DNA from: DAIRET01 sp036795455
GTDB lineage: Bacteria; Bacteroidota; Ignavibacteria; Ignavibacteriales; Ignavibacteriaceae
NCBI GenBank assembly: GCA_036795455.1
Contig: DAIRET010000098.1
Location: forward strand, 1 to 10,694
Direction: 5' to 3'
Length of the DNA stretch: 10,694 bases
A program made the translations under genes and the position numbers. Every line of letters starts with the position of its first letter. The stretch's first letter is position 1. Shown one piece after another: positions 1-5,749 of the stretch. The notes beneath the pieces are model-generated. The model had not been told where the DNA came from and did no database searches. It was given only the letters and a program-made list of their open reading frames with translations.

Positions 1-345
1 TGGCCCGGTAACGTACGCGAACTTGAAAATACTATAGAAAGATGCATGATCCTCGGCGAAGGGAACATCCTTGACGTAGATGTACTTCCATCGCATATAA
101 AGAACCTTGAAATAACAACGAAGATAGAGCCTGCTTCGGCATTGTTTTCCGATGACAACGTTATTCCGTTCGAGGTTATTAAAGAAGAAGCAATAAAACA
201 TGCGCTCAAAGTAACGAAAGGGAATATTGTTGACGCAGCAAAAAAACTTCAACTCGGAAGGGCTACAATCTACAGGCTGATGGACAAGTACAAAATTAAC
301 AGTAAAGATTTTGAAAATAATCAAATTATAAAAGAAGGAAAATAA
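1..345 (+). CDS. Sigma-54-dependent (NtrC-family) response regulator, C-terminal end (partial)
   Basis: The 5' end is cut off by the window edge; 114 residues remain, in frame from base 1. The first residues, WPGNVRELEN, are the well-known C-terminal motif of the AAA+ sigma-54 interaction domain, followed by 'TIERCMIL' and 'VLPSHI', the usual end of that domain. After a linker of about 30 residues comes a Fis-type helix-turn-helix (about residues 60-100) with 'GNIVDAAKKLQLGRATIYRLM', the DNA-binding part. Proteins of this family bind upstream enhancer sites and use ATP hydrolysis to open promoters held by sigma-54 RNA polymerase. The N-terminal receiver or other sensor domain lies outside the window, so the input signal is unknown. 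The stop codon is one base before the next start, and an AAGGA ribosome site for that gene lies inside this gene's end, so the two are probably translationally coupled. Confidence 0.93.
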   Translation, partial: WPGNVRELENTIERCMILGEGNILDVDVLPSHIKNLEITTKIEPASALFSDDNVIPFEVIKEEAIKHALKVTKGNIVDAAKKLQLGRATIYRLMDKYKINSKDFENNQIIKEGK

Positions 346-346
346 A

Positions 347-694
347 ATGGATTTCAGGAAGGAAACTTTTGAAGATGTTGTTGTTGAAGTTGTTAATCTT
401 TCAAGGGCAACATTAAAAGAAGCGGAAGAATTTAAACGAATCCTTTCAAGCGATATAGACAACGGGGCAAGAAAACTGATTGTTGATCTTTCGGAGTGTG
501 AGTTTATAGACTCTACTTTCTTGGGAGCGCTTGTTGTATCATTGAAAAAAGTAACCGCACTAAGCGGTGATCTGAAATTAATCGGTTTTCAACCGGCAGT
601 TCATTCAATGTTCGAGTTGACAAGGATGCACAGGGTATTCGAAGCATACCCGACAAAGTATGAAGCCCTTGAAAGTTTCGGCTTGAAAATTTAA
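347..694 (+). CDS. STAS-domain anti-sigma factor antagonist-like protein
   Basis: A 115-residue single-domain protein, the normal size for SpoIIAA/RsbV-type antagonists. The hallmark is 'LIVDLSECEFIDSTFLGAL' (residues 44-62): beta-strand, then Asp55-Ser56 at the start of the helix. Ser56 aligns with the serine that SpoIIAA uses as its phosphorylation site, directly after Asp. The usual 'DSSGLG' is here DSTFLG. The later segment 'LKLIGFQPAVHSMFELTRMHRVFEAYPT' matches the second half of the STAS fold. Known role of the family: the unphosphorylated protein binds and neutralises an anti-sigma kinase, and a PP2C phosphatase restores it from the phosphorylated form. The downstream PP2C gene fits that role, although the pairing is inferred. 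Start: ATG at 347, one base after the upstream stop, with AAGGA 7 bases upstream. Confidence 0.9.
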   Translation: MDFRKETFEDVVVEVVNLSRATLKEAEEFKRILSSDIDNGARKLIVDLSECEFIDSTFLGALVVSLKKVTALSGDLKLIGFQPAVHSMFELTRMHRVFEAYPTKYEALESFGLKI

Positions 695-815
695 CAATTA
701 TTGAAATTGTCGGACTGTAAACATTTTACACAACTTTTCGATTATTTATATTGAACTCGTGTTTTCAATGTTTTAGTTCACTTTTTAATGGTGCAGTAAT
801 TTAAAATCAAATGAT
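695..815 (+). promoter_or_regulatory. Spacer between STAS gene and REC-REC-PP2C gene, with small inverted repeats
   Basis: This 121-bp A/T-rich spacer holds no gene. An ACAATT/AATTGT inverted repeat directly follows the STAS stop codon, but it is all weak pairs and has no T-tract, so I do not call it a terminator. Further on, two six-base inverted repeats overlap: ATTGAA (750-755) with TTCAAT (764-769), and TGAACT (752-757) with AGTTCA (775-780). They are mutually exclusive as hairpins because they share bases 752-755. I find no convincing -35/-10 pair and no Shine-Dalgarno before the ATG at 816. A promoter for the phosphatase gene would have to lie here, if there is one. Confidence 0.3.
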
Positions 816-2396
816 ATGATACCAGGCGATTCAAAGTCCATACTTATTATAGATGATGACCTTACAATAAGAAAATTGATAGGATTTCATCTGAAAAAGA
901 GCAACTATTCAGTTTATGAAGCCTCCGGCTCGGAAGAAGGCTTTAAAATTCTTGCCGAACAAAGCATAGAGTTAGTATTGTGCGATGTGGGAATGGAAGG
1001 TATGGATGGATATACTTTTTGTAGAAAAGTTCGTGAAAATGAAAACTACCGCGTTCTCCCTTTCATCTTTGTAACCGCAAAAACGAGTATCGAGGATAAA
1101 GAAAAAGCATTAGCCGTCGGTGGCGACGATTACATCACGAAACCTTTCAACGTCCAGGAATTATTAATAAAAGTTCAGGCGTTGCTTAGAAGAACGGAGA
1201 TTTACAGAACCTACGGGGCAAAGAAGAAAATCGAAACTGCAGCAGAAGATGACACAATAAAAATCCTGCTTGTTGACGACGACGTCTCTCTCTCAAAATT
1301 ATTTCAATATAACTTATCGAAAGCCGGGTTCGATTGCAAAGTAGCGAACAATGCAACTGACGGATTAAGTATTGCAAGGTCGTATATGCCGGACATTATA
1401 ATTTCCGACATTATGATGCCCGATATTGACGGTTACCAATTCAGGAAATGGTTACTTGAAGATACGGAACTTCGCTCGGTTCCGTTTATTTTCCTTACTG
1501 CAAAAGGAGGAGAAGAAGATATTCTTGAGGGATACGATCTCGGGATTACAGATTATGTGCTTAAAACCGCAGGACCACGCGTGGTTGTTGCTAAGGTTAG
1601 TGCAATAATCAAAAGTCTTGGAAAAGAGAGACAAAAAGTTGTTTCGGAGCTTCACAAAGCAGCGGATAGTTTGAGAGTTAAAGTAGTACCTGAAAGTTTT
1701 CCCTCTTTCGCCGGGTATGATATTAAACATTGGCATATCCCGTTCAAAGGGATTCCGGGGGGTGATTTTATAGACTATTTCCAGCTTAAAGATAATACTA
1801 TCGGAATTGTACTCGGAGATGTGATGGGAAAAAGATGGGGCGCATGGTACTTTGCTGTTGCATACGCAGGTTACGTCCGTAGTGCAGTTAGAGTTGCAGT
1901 TGAAAATGCAAAGATTTGCTCGCCCAAAAGTATACTGGAAACTGTAAACCATTCAATCTACCAGGATTCCAAAATATCGGAAGTGTTTGCTACGCTTTCT
2001 ATCGTTATTATTGACTCAAGTAAATCAACTATTAAGTATTCCGGTGCGGGAGATTTACCGATTTTTTATAGGAAAGCATCTGACGGAAATTGCGAAATGA
2101 TTAAATCTACAGGAATGCTTCTCGGTTTTTCCGCTAACGGGATGTTCGAAGATTACGAGTTAAAATTGGAAGCCGGCGATCTTTTATTAATGATAACGGA
2201 TGGAATTATCGAGTCAAGAAATTCTGCGGGATTACCGCTCGGTACCGATAACCTTATTTCTTTACTTAAAGAAATTCCCGGCAATGCAGAACCGTTGGAT
2301 TACATAAAAGAGAAGGTTAATCAATTTACCGGGAGTAAATACGAAGATGATATGAGCGTGATTGCAATTAAGAAGAAAAACGGGGAACCGGCTTAA
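816..2396 (+). CDS. Double-receiver response regulator with PP2C-type (SpoIIE/RsbU-like) serine phosphatase output
   Basis: A 526-residue protein with two receiver domains and a phosphatase domain. REC1 (about 8-126) has the acidic triad Asp13-15, phospho-acceptor Asp57, Thr87 and Lys109-Pro110. REC2 (about 148-268) has Asp154-156, Asp198 in 'SDIMMPDIDG', Thr228 and Lys250, but Thr251 replaces the usual proline after the lysine. A short helical linker leads to the PPM/PP2C domain (about 285-520) with metal-ligand motifs PGGDF (Asp317), LGDVMGK (Asp335), MITDG (Asp462) and YEDDMSV (Asp511/512), so it looks catalytically intact. Such proteins dephosphorylate STAS antagonists after phosphorylation by a histidine kinase; the STAS gene 121 bp upstream is the obvious candidate substrate (inference). 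The frame is closed upstream by a TAA at 786; no clear ribosome site precedes the ATG, and an out-of-frame ATG lies 5 bases earlier. Confidence 0.93.
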   Translation: MIPGDSKSILIIDDDLTIRKLIGFHLKKSNYSVYEASGSEEGFKILAEQSIELVLCDVGMEGMDGYTFCRKVRENENYRVLPFIFVTAKTSIEDKEKALAVGGDDYITKPFNVQELLIKVQALLRRTEIYRTYGAKKKIETAAEDDTIKILLVDDDVSLSKLFQYNLSKAGFDCKVANNATDGLSIARSYMPDIIISDIMMPDIDGYQFRKWLLEDTELRSVPFIFLTAKGGEEDILEGYDLGITDYVLKTAGPRVVVAKVSAIIKSLGKERQKVVSELHKAADSLRVKVVPESFPSFAGYDIKHWHIPFKGIPGGDFIDYFQLKDNTIGIVLGDVMGKRWGAWYFAVAYAGYVRSAVRVAVENAKICSPKSILETVNHSIYQDSKISEVFATLSIVIIDSSKSTIKYSGAGDLPIFYRKASDGNCEMIKSTGMLLGFSANGMFEDYELKLEAGDLLLMITDGIIESRNSAGLPLGTDNLISLLKEIPGNAEPLDYIKEKVNQFTGSKYEDDMSVIAIKKKNGEPA

Positions 2397-2427
2397 TTAA
2401 AAAAAACCTTACTGCCGATTCATTTTA

Positions 2428-2465
2428 AAATAAAACCGGGGGAGCGAATTAATCGCCCCGCCCGG
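2428..2465 (-). terminator. Rho-independent terminator after cheW (minus strand)
   Basis: The region between the convergent phosphatase gene and cheW contains a GC-rich interrupted hairpin (2436-2465) whose arms are CCGGGGG-A-GCGA and TCGC-CCC-G-CC(C)GG, with the loop ATTAA. Read on the minus strand it is followed by TTTTATTTTA (2427-2436), the U-tract of an intrinsic terminator, and it lies about 25 bases after the cheW stop. On the plus strand the hairpin is followed by a purine-rich stretch, so it probably does not end the phosphatase transcript efficiently. Confidence 0.75.
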
Positions 2466-2489
2466 AAGGATAAACAAGAGTAAAAACAT

Positions 2490-2993
2490 TTACTCTTCGT
2501 TCTCATCTTTCATTAATTCTTCAACAGCTTCTGTCTGCTCAACTGTAAGTAGTTTGTCAAGGTCAAGTAGAATAAGCAGCCTGTCTTCAAGTTTGGCAAC
2601 CGAAGTAATATATTTTGTATCTAAACCGGTAACTAATTCCGGCGGCTGTTCGGTTATGTTAACCGGGATTCTTAATACTTCGCTTACTGCATCAACAATG
2701 AAACCGATAGTTTTGGAACTGATTTCAACAACGATAATTCTTGTATTCTTATCGTATTCTTTCTTCTCTATTCCCAGTCTTTTTCTTAGTTCTATAATAG
2801 GGATTACTCTTCCGCGCAGGTTGATTACGCCCTCAACAAAAAAGGGAGCGTTCGGAACTTTGGTTATCTGGGTCATTTTATTGATTTCTTGAACCCTTAG
2901 TATATCTATACCGAATTCTTCATCTCCTATTTTAAAACTGACAAGCTGAAGAATTTCGGAGCTGTCGGTTTTTCCTTCATGTTCTTTTTTCAT
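2490..2993 (-). CDS. cheW: CheW-like chemotaxis coupling protein
   Basis: A CheW-domain protein of 167 residues from the chosen start (172 if the ATG at 3008 is used). The domain begins with 'LQLVSFKIGDEEFGIDI' and carries the signature 'GVINLRGRVIPIIELRKRLG', the segment through which CheW joins receptors to the CheA kinase. The later 'IGFIVDAVSEVLRIP' and 'GLDTKYITSVAKLEDRLLILLDLDKLL' complete the two SH3-like subdomains. The C-terminus is a short acidic tail. It is cytoplasmic and would sit in the receptor-CheW-CheA array. It is the last gene of the operon, 31 bases after the MCP gene by the chosen start, and a terminator follows it. Start choice: three in-frame ATGs (3008, 2999, 2993). 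Only the one at 2993 has a good ribosome site, AAAGGA six bases upstream. No cheA is in the window, so the kinase partner is encoded elsewhere. Confidence 0.93.
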   Translation of the reverse strand: MKKEHEGKTDSSEILQLVSFKIGDEEFGIDILRVQEINKMTQITKVPNAPFFVEGVINLRGRVIPIIELRKRLGIEKKEYDKNTRIIVVEISSKTIGFIVDAVSEVLRIPVNITEQPPELVTGLDTKYITSVAKLEDRLLILLDLDKLLTVEQTEAVEELMKDENEE

Positions 2994-2999
2994 TTCCAT

Positions 3000-3005
3000 T
3001 CCTTT
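3000..3005 (-). promoter_or_regulatory. Ribosome binding site deciding the cheW start
   Basis: On the minus strand AAAGGA stands six bases before the ATG at 2993. The upstream in-frame ATG at 3008 is preceded only by TTCTAAG, a poor site, and the middle ATG at 2999 abuts the AAAGGA. This favours the 167-residue product. Confidence 0.5.
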
Positions 3006-3024
3006 CATCTTAGAATTTCATATT

Positions 3025-5088
3025 TCAATTATATAACAAATTCTTGTTGTCCAAACTTTCTACATATTTACCGGACTGAATTTTAAACACTCCGATCAAA
3101 TCTTGCAAATTTACAGTTAGACGGCTCAAATCTTCGGCAGCTCTTGCAATCTGGTGAACACCGGCAGTTGATTGCTGGGTTACAGTGCTGATTGCTTCAA
3201 TATTTCTGCTTATCTGCTCGGAAGCAAGCGACTGCTTTTCGCTTGCATCGGCAACACGAATTACAACATCCGTTACTTTCTGGCTTCCATCAATTATTTC
3301 ACCAAGCATTGAACCAGCTTTACCTACAAGCTGTTTACCGTTTTCGACTTCTTTAGTACCGATTTCCATCGATTTAACTGCATCCGAAGTGTCTTTCTGA
3401 ATCGTCTTTATCATAGAAGCGATTTCTTTCGTTGCTTTTGTTGTTCGTTCGGCAAGTTTACGAACTTCGTCTGCAACAACCGCAAACCCTCTTCCTTGTT
3501 CACCGGCTCTTGCAGCTTCAATTGCAGCATTAAGAGCAAGAAGATTTGTTTGGTCAGCTATATCATCGATAACTTGAATAATCTCACCGATTTTATCACT
3601 GTTTTGACCTAACGTAAAAACGGTATCGGCGGATTTTCTAACTACATCTGCAATCCGGTTCATTCCTTGAACAGTATCGTCAATTACTTTATCACCGTCT
3701 TTAGCTTTGTCGCCCGATTCCTTTGCAATTTTAGCAGCGGCAGTTGCATTCCCGGTGTTGTCGAGAATTGTTCTTGTCATTTGCTCTACCGCAACAACAA
3801 TCTCGGATGTTTGAGAGCTTTGCTCTTCAATTCCGGCAGACATTTCTTCCGAGCTTGAAGAGATCTGGCTTGCGGCGCTTGCTGTTGCCTGAACTGCTCC
3901 TTTAAGTTCGTAGATTGCTTTTGATAACGCATCTGCCGTTCTATTGATACTGTTCTTTATTAATTGATGATCGCCTTTATAATCTTTCTCAATTCTGAAA
4001 GTAAGGTCGCCGTTCCCAATTTTTTCAAGTGCGGCTACGCCTTCGGCTATAGGTTCGGAGACTACATCAAGTGTTTCATTTATTCCGTTAATAAAACTTT
4101 TCCAGTTACCGTGGAATTTGTTTGAATTTCCACGGTACTTTGAATTGCCGTTTTTATTCTCATCAATTATTCTTAGTATCTCTTCTTGCAGAGTACGAAT
4201 AATCTCCACTTCTTTGTTGAAAGCTTTTGCAAGTTCATCTTTATCCGAAGCTTCCTCCACTTCTTCAAAGATTCCATCCGATATATTAATTGCAAGTTCA
4301 ATCTTTTTAAGTTGTGCTTCTTTCAATTTTCTAAGGCTTTGTGCTACCTGTCCGAATTCATCTTTTGTATTTGTGTTGATAGAAACACCGTAATCACCTA
4401 AGGAAAATCCGGTTATCACATCTTGCATATTCTTCAGCGGTTTTACCAGAGAAGGCGCAATTTTAAACACAGAAAGAAAGAACACAACAGCACTCGCAAT
4501 CATACCTATTACAATAAAGTTAAATGCAAAAGAAGTTGCATCGTCATAAGAAGCATTAAGCCTATCTGAGTTCCCTGTTAATGTTTTCTTAATTTCGTCA
4601 AACTTTTGGTTTATAAGTTTGCCTGTTTCTTCACCCGAAGTGCTGGCTATAATAGCAGCCATTTCGAAATCTTGAGTTGCACCGGCACTTAAAATTGCAT
4701 CTGCAACAACATTCTTATAATTTTTCCAGATCTCGGCAATCTCGTTAATAGTTACTTTAATTTCTTCATTGAAGTCTGCCGTATTTAAAGTTTCGAATTC
4801 AGTATCGATTTTGCCTTTATAATCCTGGATTAATGCAACGTTATTTCCGGTTTCATCGGCAAAAACCGGTATTGAAAACTTCAGCAGAACAAACTGCATT
4901 TCTTTATATTGAGAATATATTTTATCTATCGTGTTAGTAGGATTAACATATTCTTCATAAATGCTTGACTTGGTATCATCAAGACTATTCAGTACGCTAA
5001 GATTAAACAATGCAATGATTGTAGATATCAGCGCTATCACCCCAAAAGATATTTGTAGTTTAGTAACAAACTTTAGGTTTTTCATCAT
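3025..5088 (-). CDS. Methyl-accepting chemotaxis protein, four-helix-bundle sensor type (687 aa)
   Basis: Transmembrane receptor that reports to CheA/CheW. Layout: short cytoplasmic N-terminus, TM1 (about 11-30), a mostly helical periplasmic domain of about 155 residues (4HB_MCP type, ligand unknown), TM2 (about 187-208), HAMP (about 209-262), a helical insert (263-335), and a second HAMP-like segment (about 340-392, 'EPIAEGVAALEKIGNGDLTFRI'). The signalling domain follows (about 395-665), with the conserved tip 'IDDIADQTNLLALNAAIEAA' and 'GEQGRGFAVVADEVRKLAERT' (about 507-550). There is no CheR-docking pentapeptide at the C-terminus (ends NKNLLYN). Start: two tandem ATGs, with GAGGG 8 bases before the first; this ribosome site adjoins the TGA of the TonB-like gene, so the genes are linked. 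The signalling half is very close to that of the MCP at 5750-7965, while the sensor domains are not obviously alike. It is followed by cheW in the same operon. Confidence 0.94.
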   Translation of the reverse strand: MMKNLKFVTKLQISFGVIALISTIIALFNLSVLNSLDDTKSSIYEEYVNPTNTIDKIYSQYKEMQFVLLKFSIPVFADETGNNVALIQDYKGKIDTEFETLNTADFNEEIKVTINEIAEIWKNYKNVVADAILSAGATQDFEMAAIIASTSGEETGKLINQKFDEIKKTLTGNSDRLNASYDDATSFAFNFIVIGMIASAVVFFLSVFKIAPSLVKPLKNMQDVITGFSLGDYGVSINTNTKDEFGQVAQSLRKLKEAQLKKIELAINISDGIFEEVEEASDKDELAKAFNKEVEIIRTLQEEILRIIDENKNGNSKYRGNSNKFHGNWKSFINGINETLDVVSEPIAEGVAALEKIGNGDLTFRIEKDYKGDHQLIKNSINRTADALSKAIYELKGAVQATASAASQISSSSEEMSAGIEEQSSQTSEIVVAVEQMTRTILDNTGNATAAAKIAKESGDKAKDGDKVIDDTVQGMNRIADVVRKSADTVFTLGQNSDKIGEIIQVIDDIADQTNLLALNAAIEAARAGEQGRGFAVVADEVRKLAERTTKATKEIASMIKTIQKDTSDAVKSMEIGTKEVENGKQLVGKAGSMLGEIIDGSQKVTDVVIRVADASEKQSLASEQISRNIEAISTVTQQSTAGVHQIARAAEDLSRLTVNLQDLIGVFKIQSGKYVESLDNKNLLYN

Positions 5089-5101
5089 TTCAAAATCCCT
5101 C

Positions 5102-5509
5102 TCAACTTATTTTAAAGGTTAGTGCAATTGACAATTTCACTTTTACGTTTTGACCTTTATCCTGTCCGGGTGTGAATTTATGCTTTTTAACAGCTGTAAT
5201 AGCCGCCTCATCGCATCCCATTCCGATTCCCTTAACAACCTTTACGTCGTCTACATCTCCTTTTTCATTTACATAAACAAGAAGATAAACTTTTCCCTGC
5301 ACATTTTGCTGTTTTGCCAAAGAAGGATAAACAACTTTTTTAACAATTGCTTCAAGCCCGCCAACCGGTTCCGGCATTTTGGGGGCAAAAGCAAGATAAT
5401 CTTCCTCGCCTGCAAGTACAGGTGAAGAATGGTTTGCATAGACGGTTACTGAAATTAGAAAAAAGAACAGTAATAACCGGCTAAGCCATTTGGTATTAGA
5501 AGTACACAT
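5102..5509 (-). CDS. Exported TonB C-terminal-domain protein
   Basis: A 135-residue protein. Residues 1-25 form a signal peptide: Lys7 and Arg11, hydrophobic 'LLLFFFLISVTV', then a likely VYA cleavage site (an uncleaved anchor is possible). Residues about 45-134 are a TonB_C domain: 'PEPVGGLEAIVKKVVYPSLA' (Pro-Gly-Gly-led first helix and the YP motif), 'GKVYLLVYVNEKGDVDDVKVVKG', 'DEAAITAVKKHKFTPGQDKG' and a final beta-strand. In TonB this domain touches outer-membrane transporters. Here the proline-rich spacer is missing, so classic ExbB/ExbD-powered transport is doubtful. The gene sits between two MCP genes, 13 bases before one, and is probably cotranscribed with that MCP and cheW; a periplasmic helper role in sensing is speculation. 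Start: the ATG at 5509 has GAGG five bases upstream. A longer frame from 5566 would put 19 non-signal residues before the signal peptide and has no ribosome site. Confidence 0.85.
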   Translation of the reverse strand: MCTSNTKWLSRLLLFFFLISVTVYANHSSPVLAGEEDYLAFAPKMPEPVGGLEAIVKKVVYPSLAKQQNVQGKVYLLVYVNEKGDVDDVKVVKGIGMGCDEAAITAVKKHKFTPGQDKGQNVKVKLSIALTFKIS

Positions 5510-5514
5510 AACAA

Positions 5515-5518
5515 CCTC
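5515..5518 (-). promoter_or_regulatory. Ribosome binding site deciding the TonB-like gene start
   Basis: On the minus strand GAGG lies five bases before the ATG at 5509. That start gives a protein opening directly with a normal signal peptide, which agrees with the choice. Confidence 0.55.
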
Positions 5519-5592
5519 GTTAGTTTTAAGAAATAATCCGTTATTTTCTTGAACAAAAATCCCCATTAATCATTGTTTCCGGTTGAGTACAA

Positions 5593-5606
5593 ATACGGGA
5601 ACGTAT
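5593..5606. promoter_or_regulatory. Short inverted repeat in the upstream region of the TonB-like/MCP/cheW operon
   Basis: The perfect repeat ATACG-GGAA-CGTAT lies about 85 bases before the TonB-like start, in the spacer 5510-5683 that must hold any promoter of this operon. It could be a small operator or chance. Nearby, GATAAT on the minus strand (around 5612-5617) resembles a -10 box, but I see no good -35 at the right distance, so no promoter is asserted. Confidence 0.2.
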
Positions 5607-5676
5607 CTTATTATCGAATTTTTTCAGAAAAAGTTTAGAGCTGTTTTGTGATTTTTTTAACACGTTGGAATTGTGC

Positions 5677-5726
5677 TTAAATAAAGAGATTCCGCCGGTT
5701 AAGCAGGGCTTAACGGGGAATCTCTT
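5677..5726 (-). terminator. Rho-independent terminator after the MCP gene 5750-7965
   Basis: A long hairpin (5684-5726) lies 23 bases beyond the MCP stop. Outer arms AAGAGATTCC and GGAATCTCTT pair over 10 bp, then CC/GG, then GTTAAGC/GCTTAAC over 7 bp with the loop AGG; two single Gs are bulged on one arm. Read on the minus strand the stem runs into CTTTATTTAAG, a modest T-tract. This separates the MCP transcript, at least partly, from the TonB-like/MCP/cheW operon. On the plus strand a T-rich stretch also follows, but only after ACGGA. Confidence 0.75.
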
Positions 5727-5749
5727 ACGGATTTATTTTGTGATAAGTT

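Noticed and set aside
1452..1952. A 166-residue minus-strand frame inside the phosphatase gene
   Set aside because: It is antisense to a gene with complete receiver and PP2C motifs, shows no known domain and has unnatural composition.
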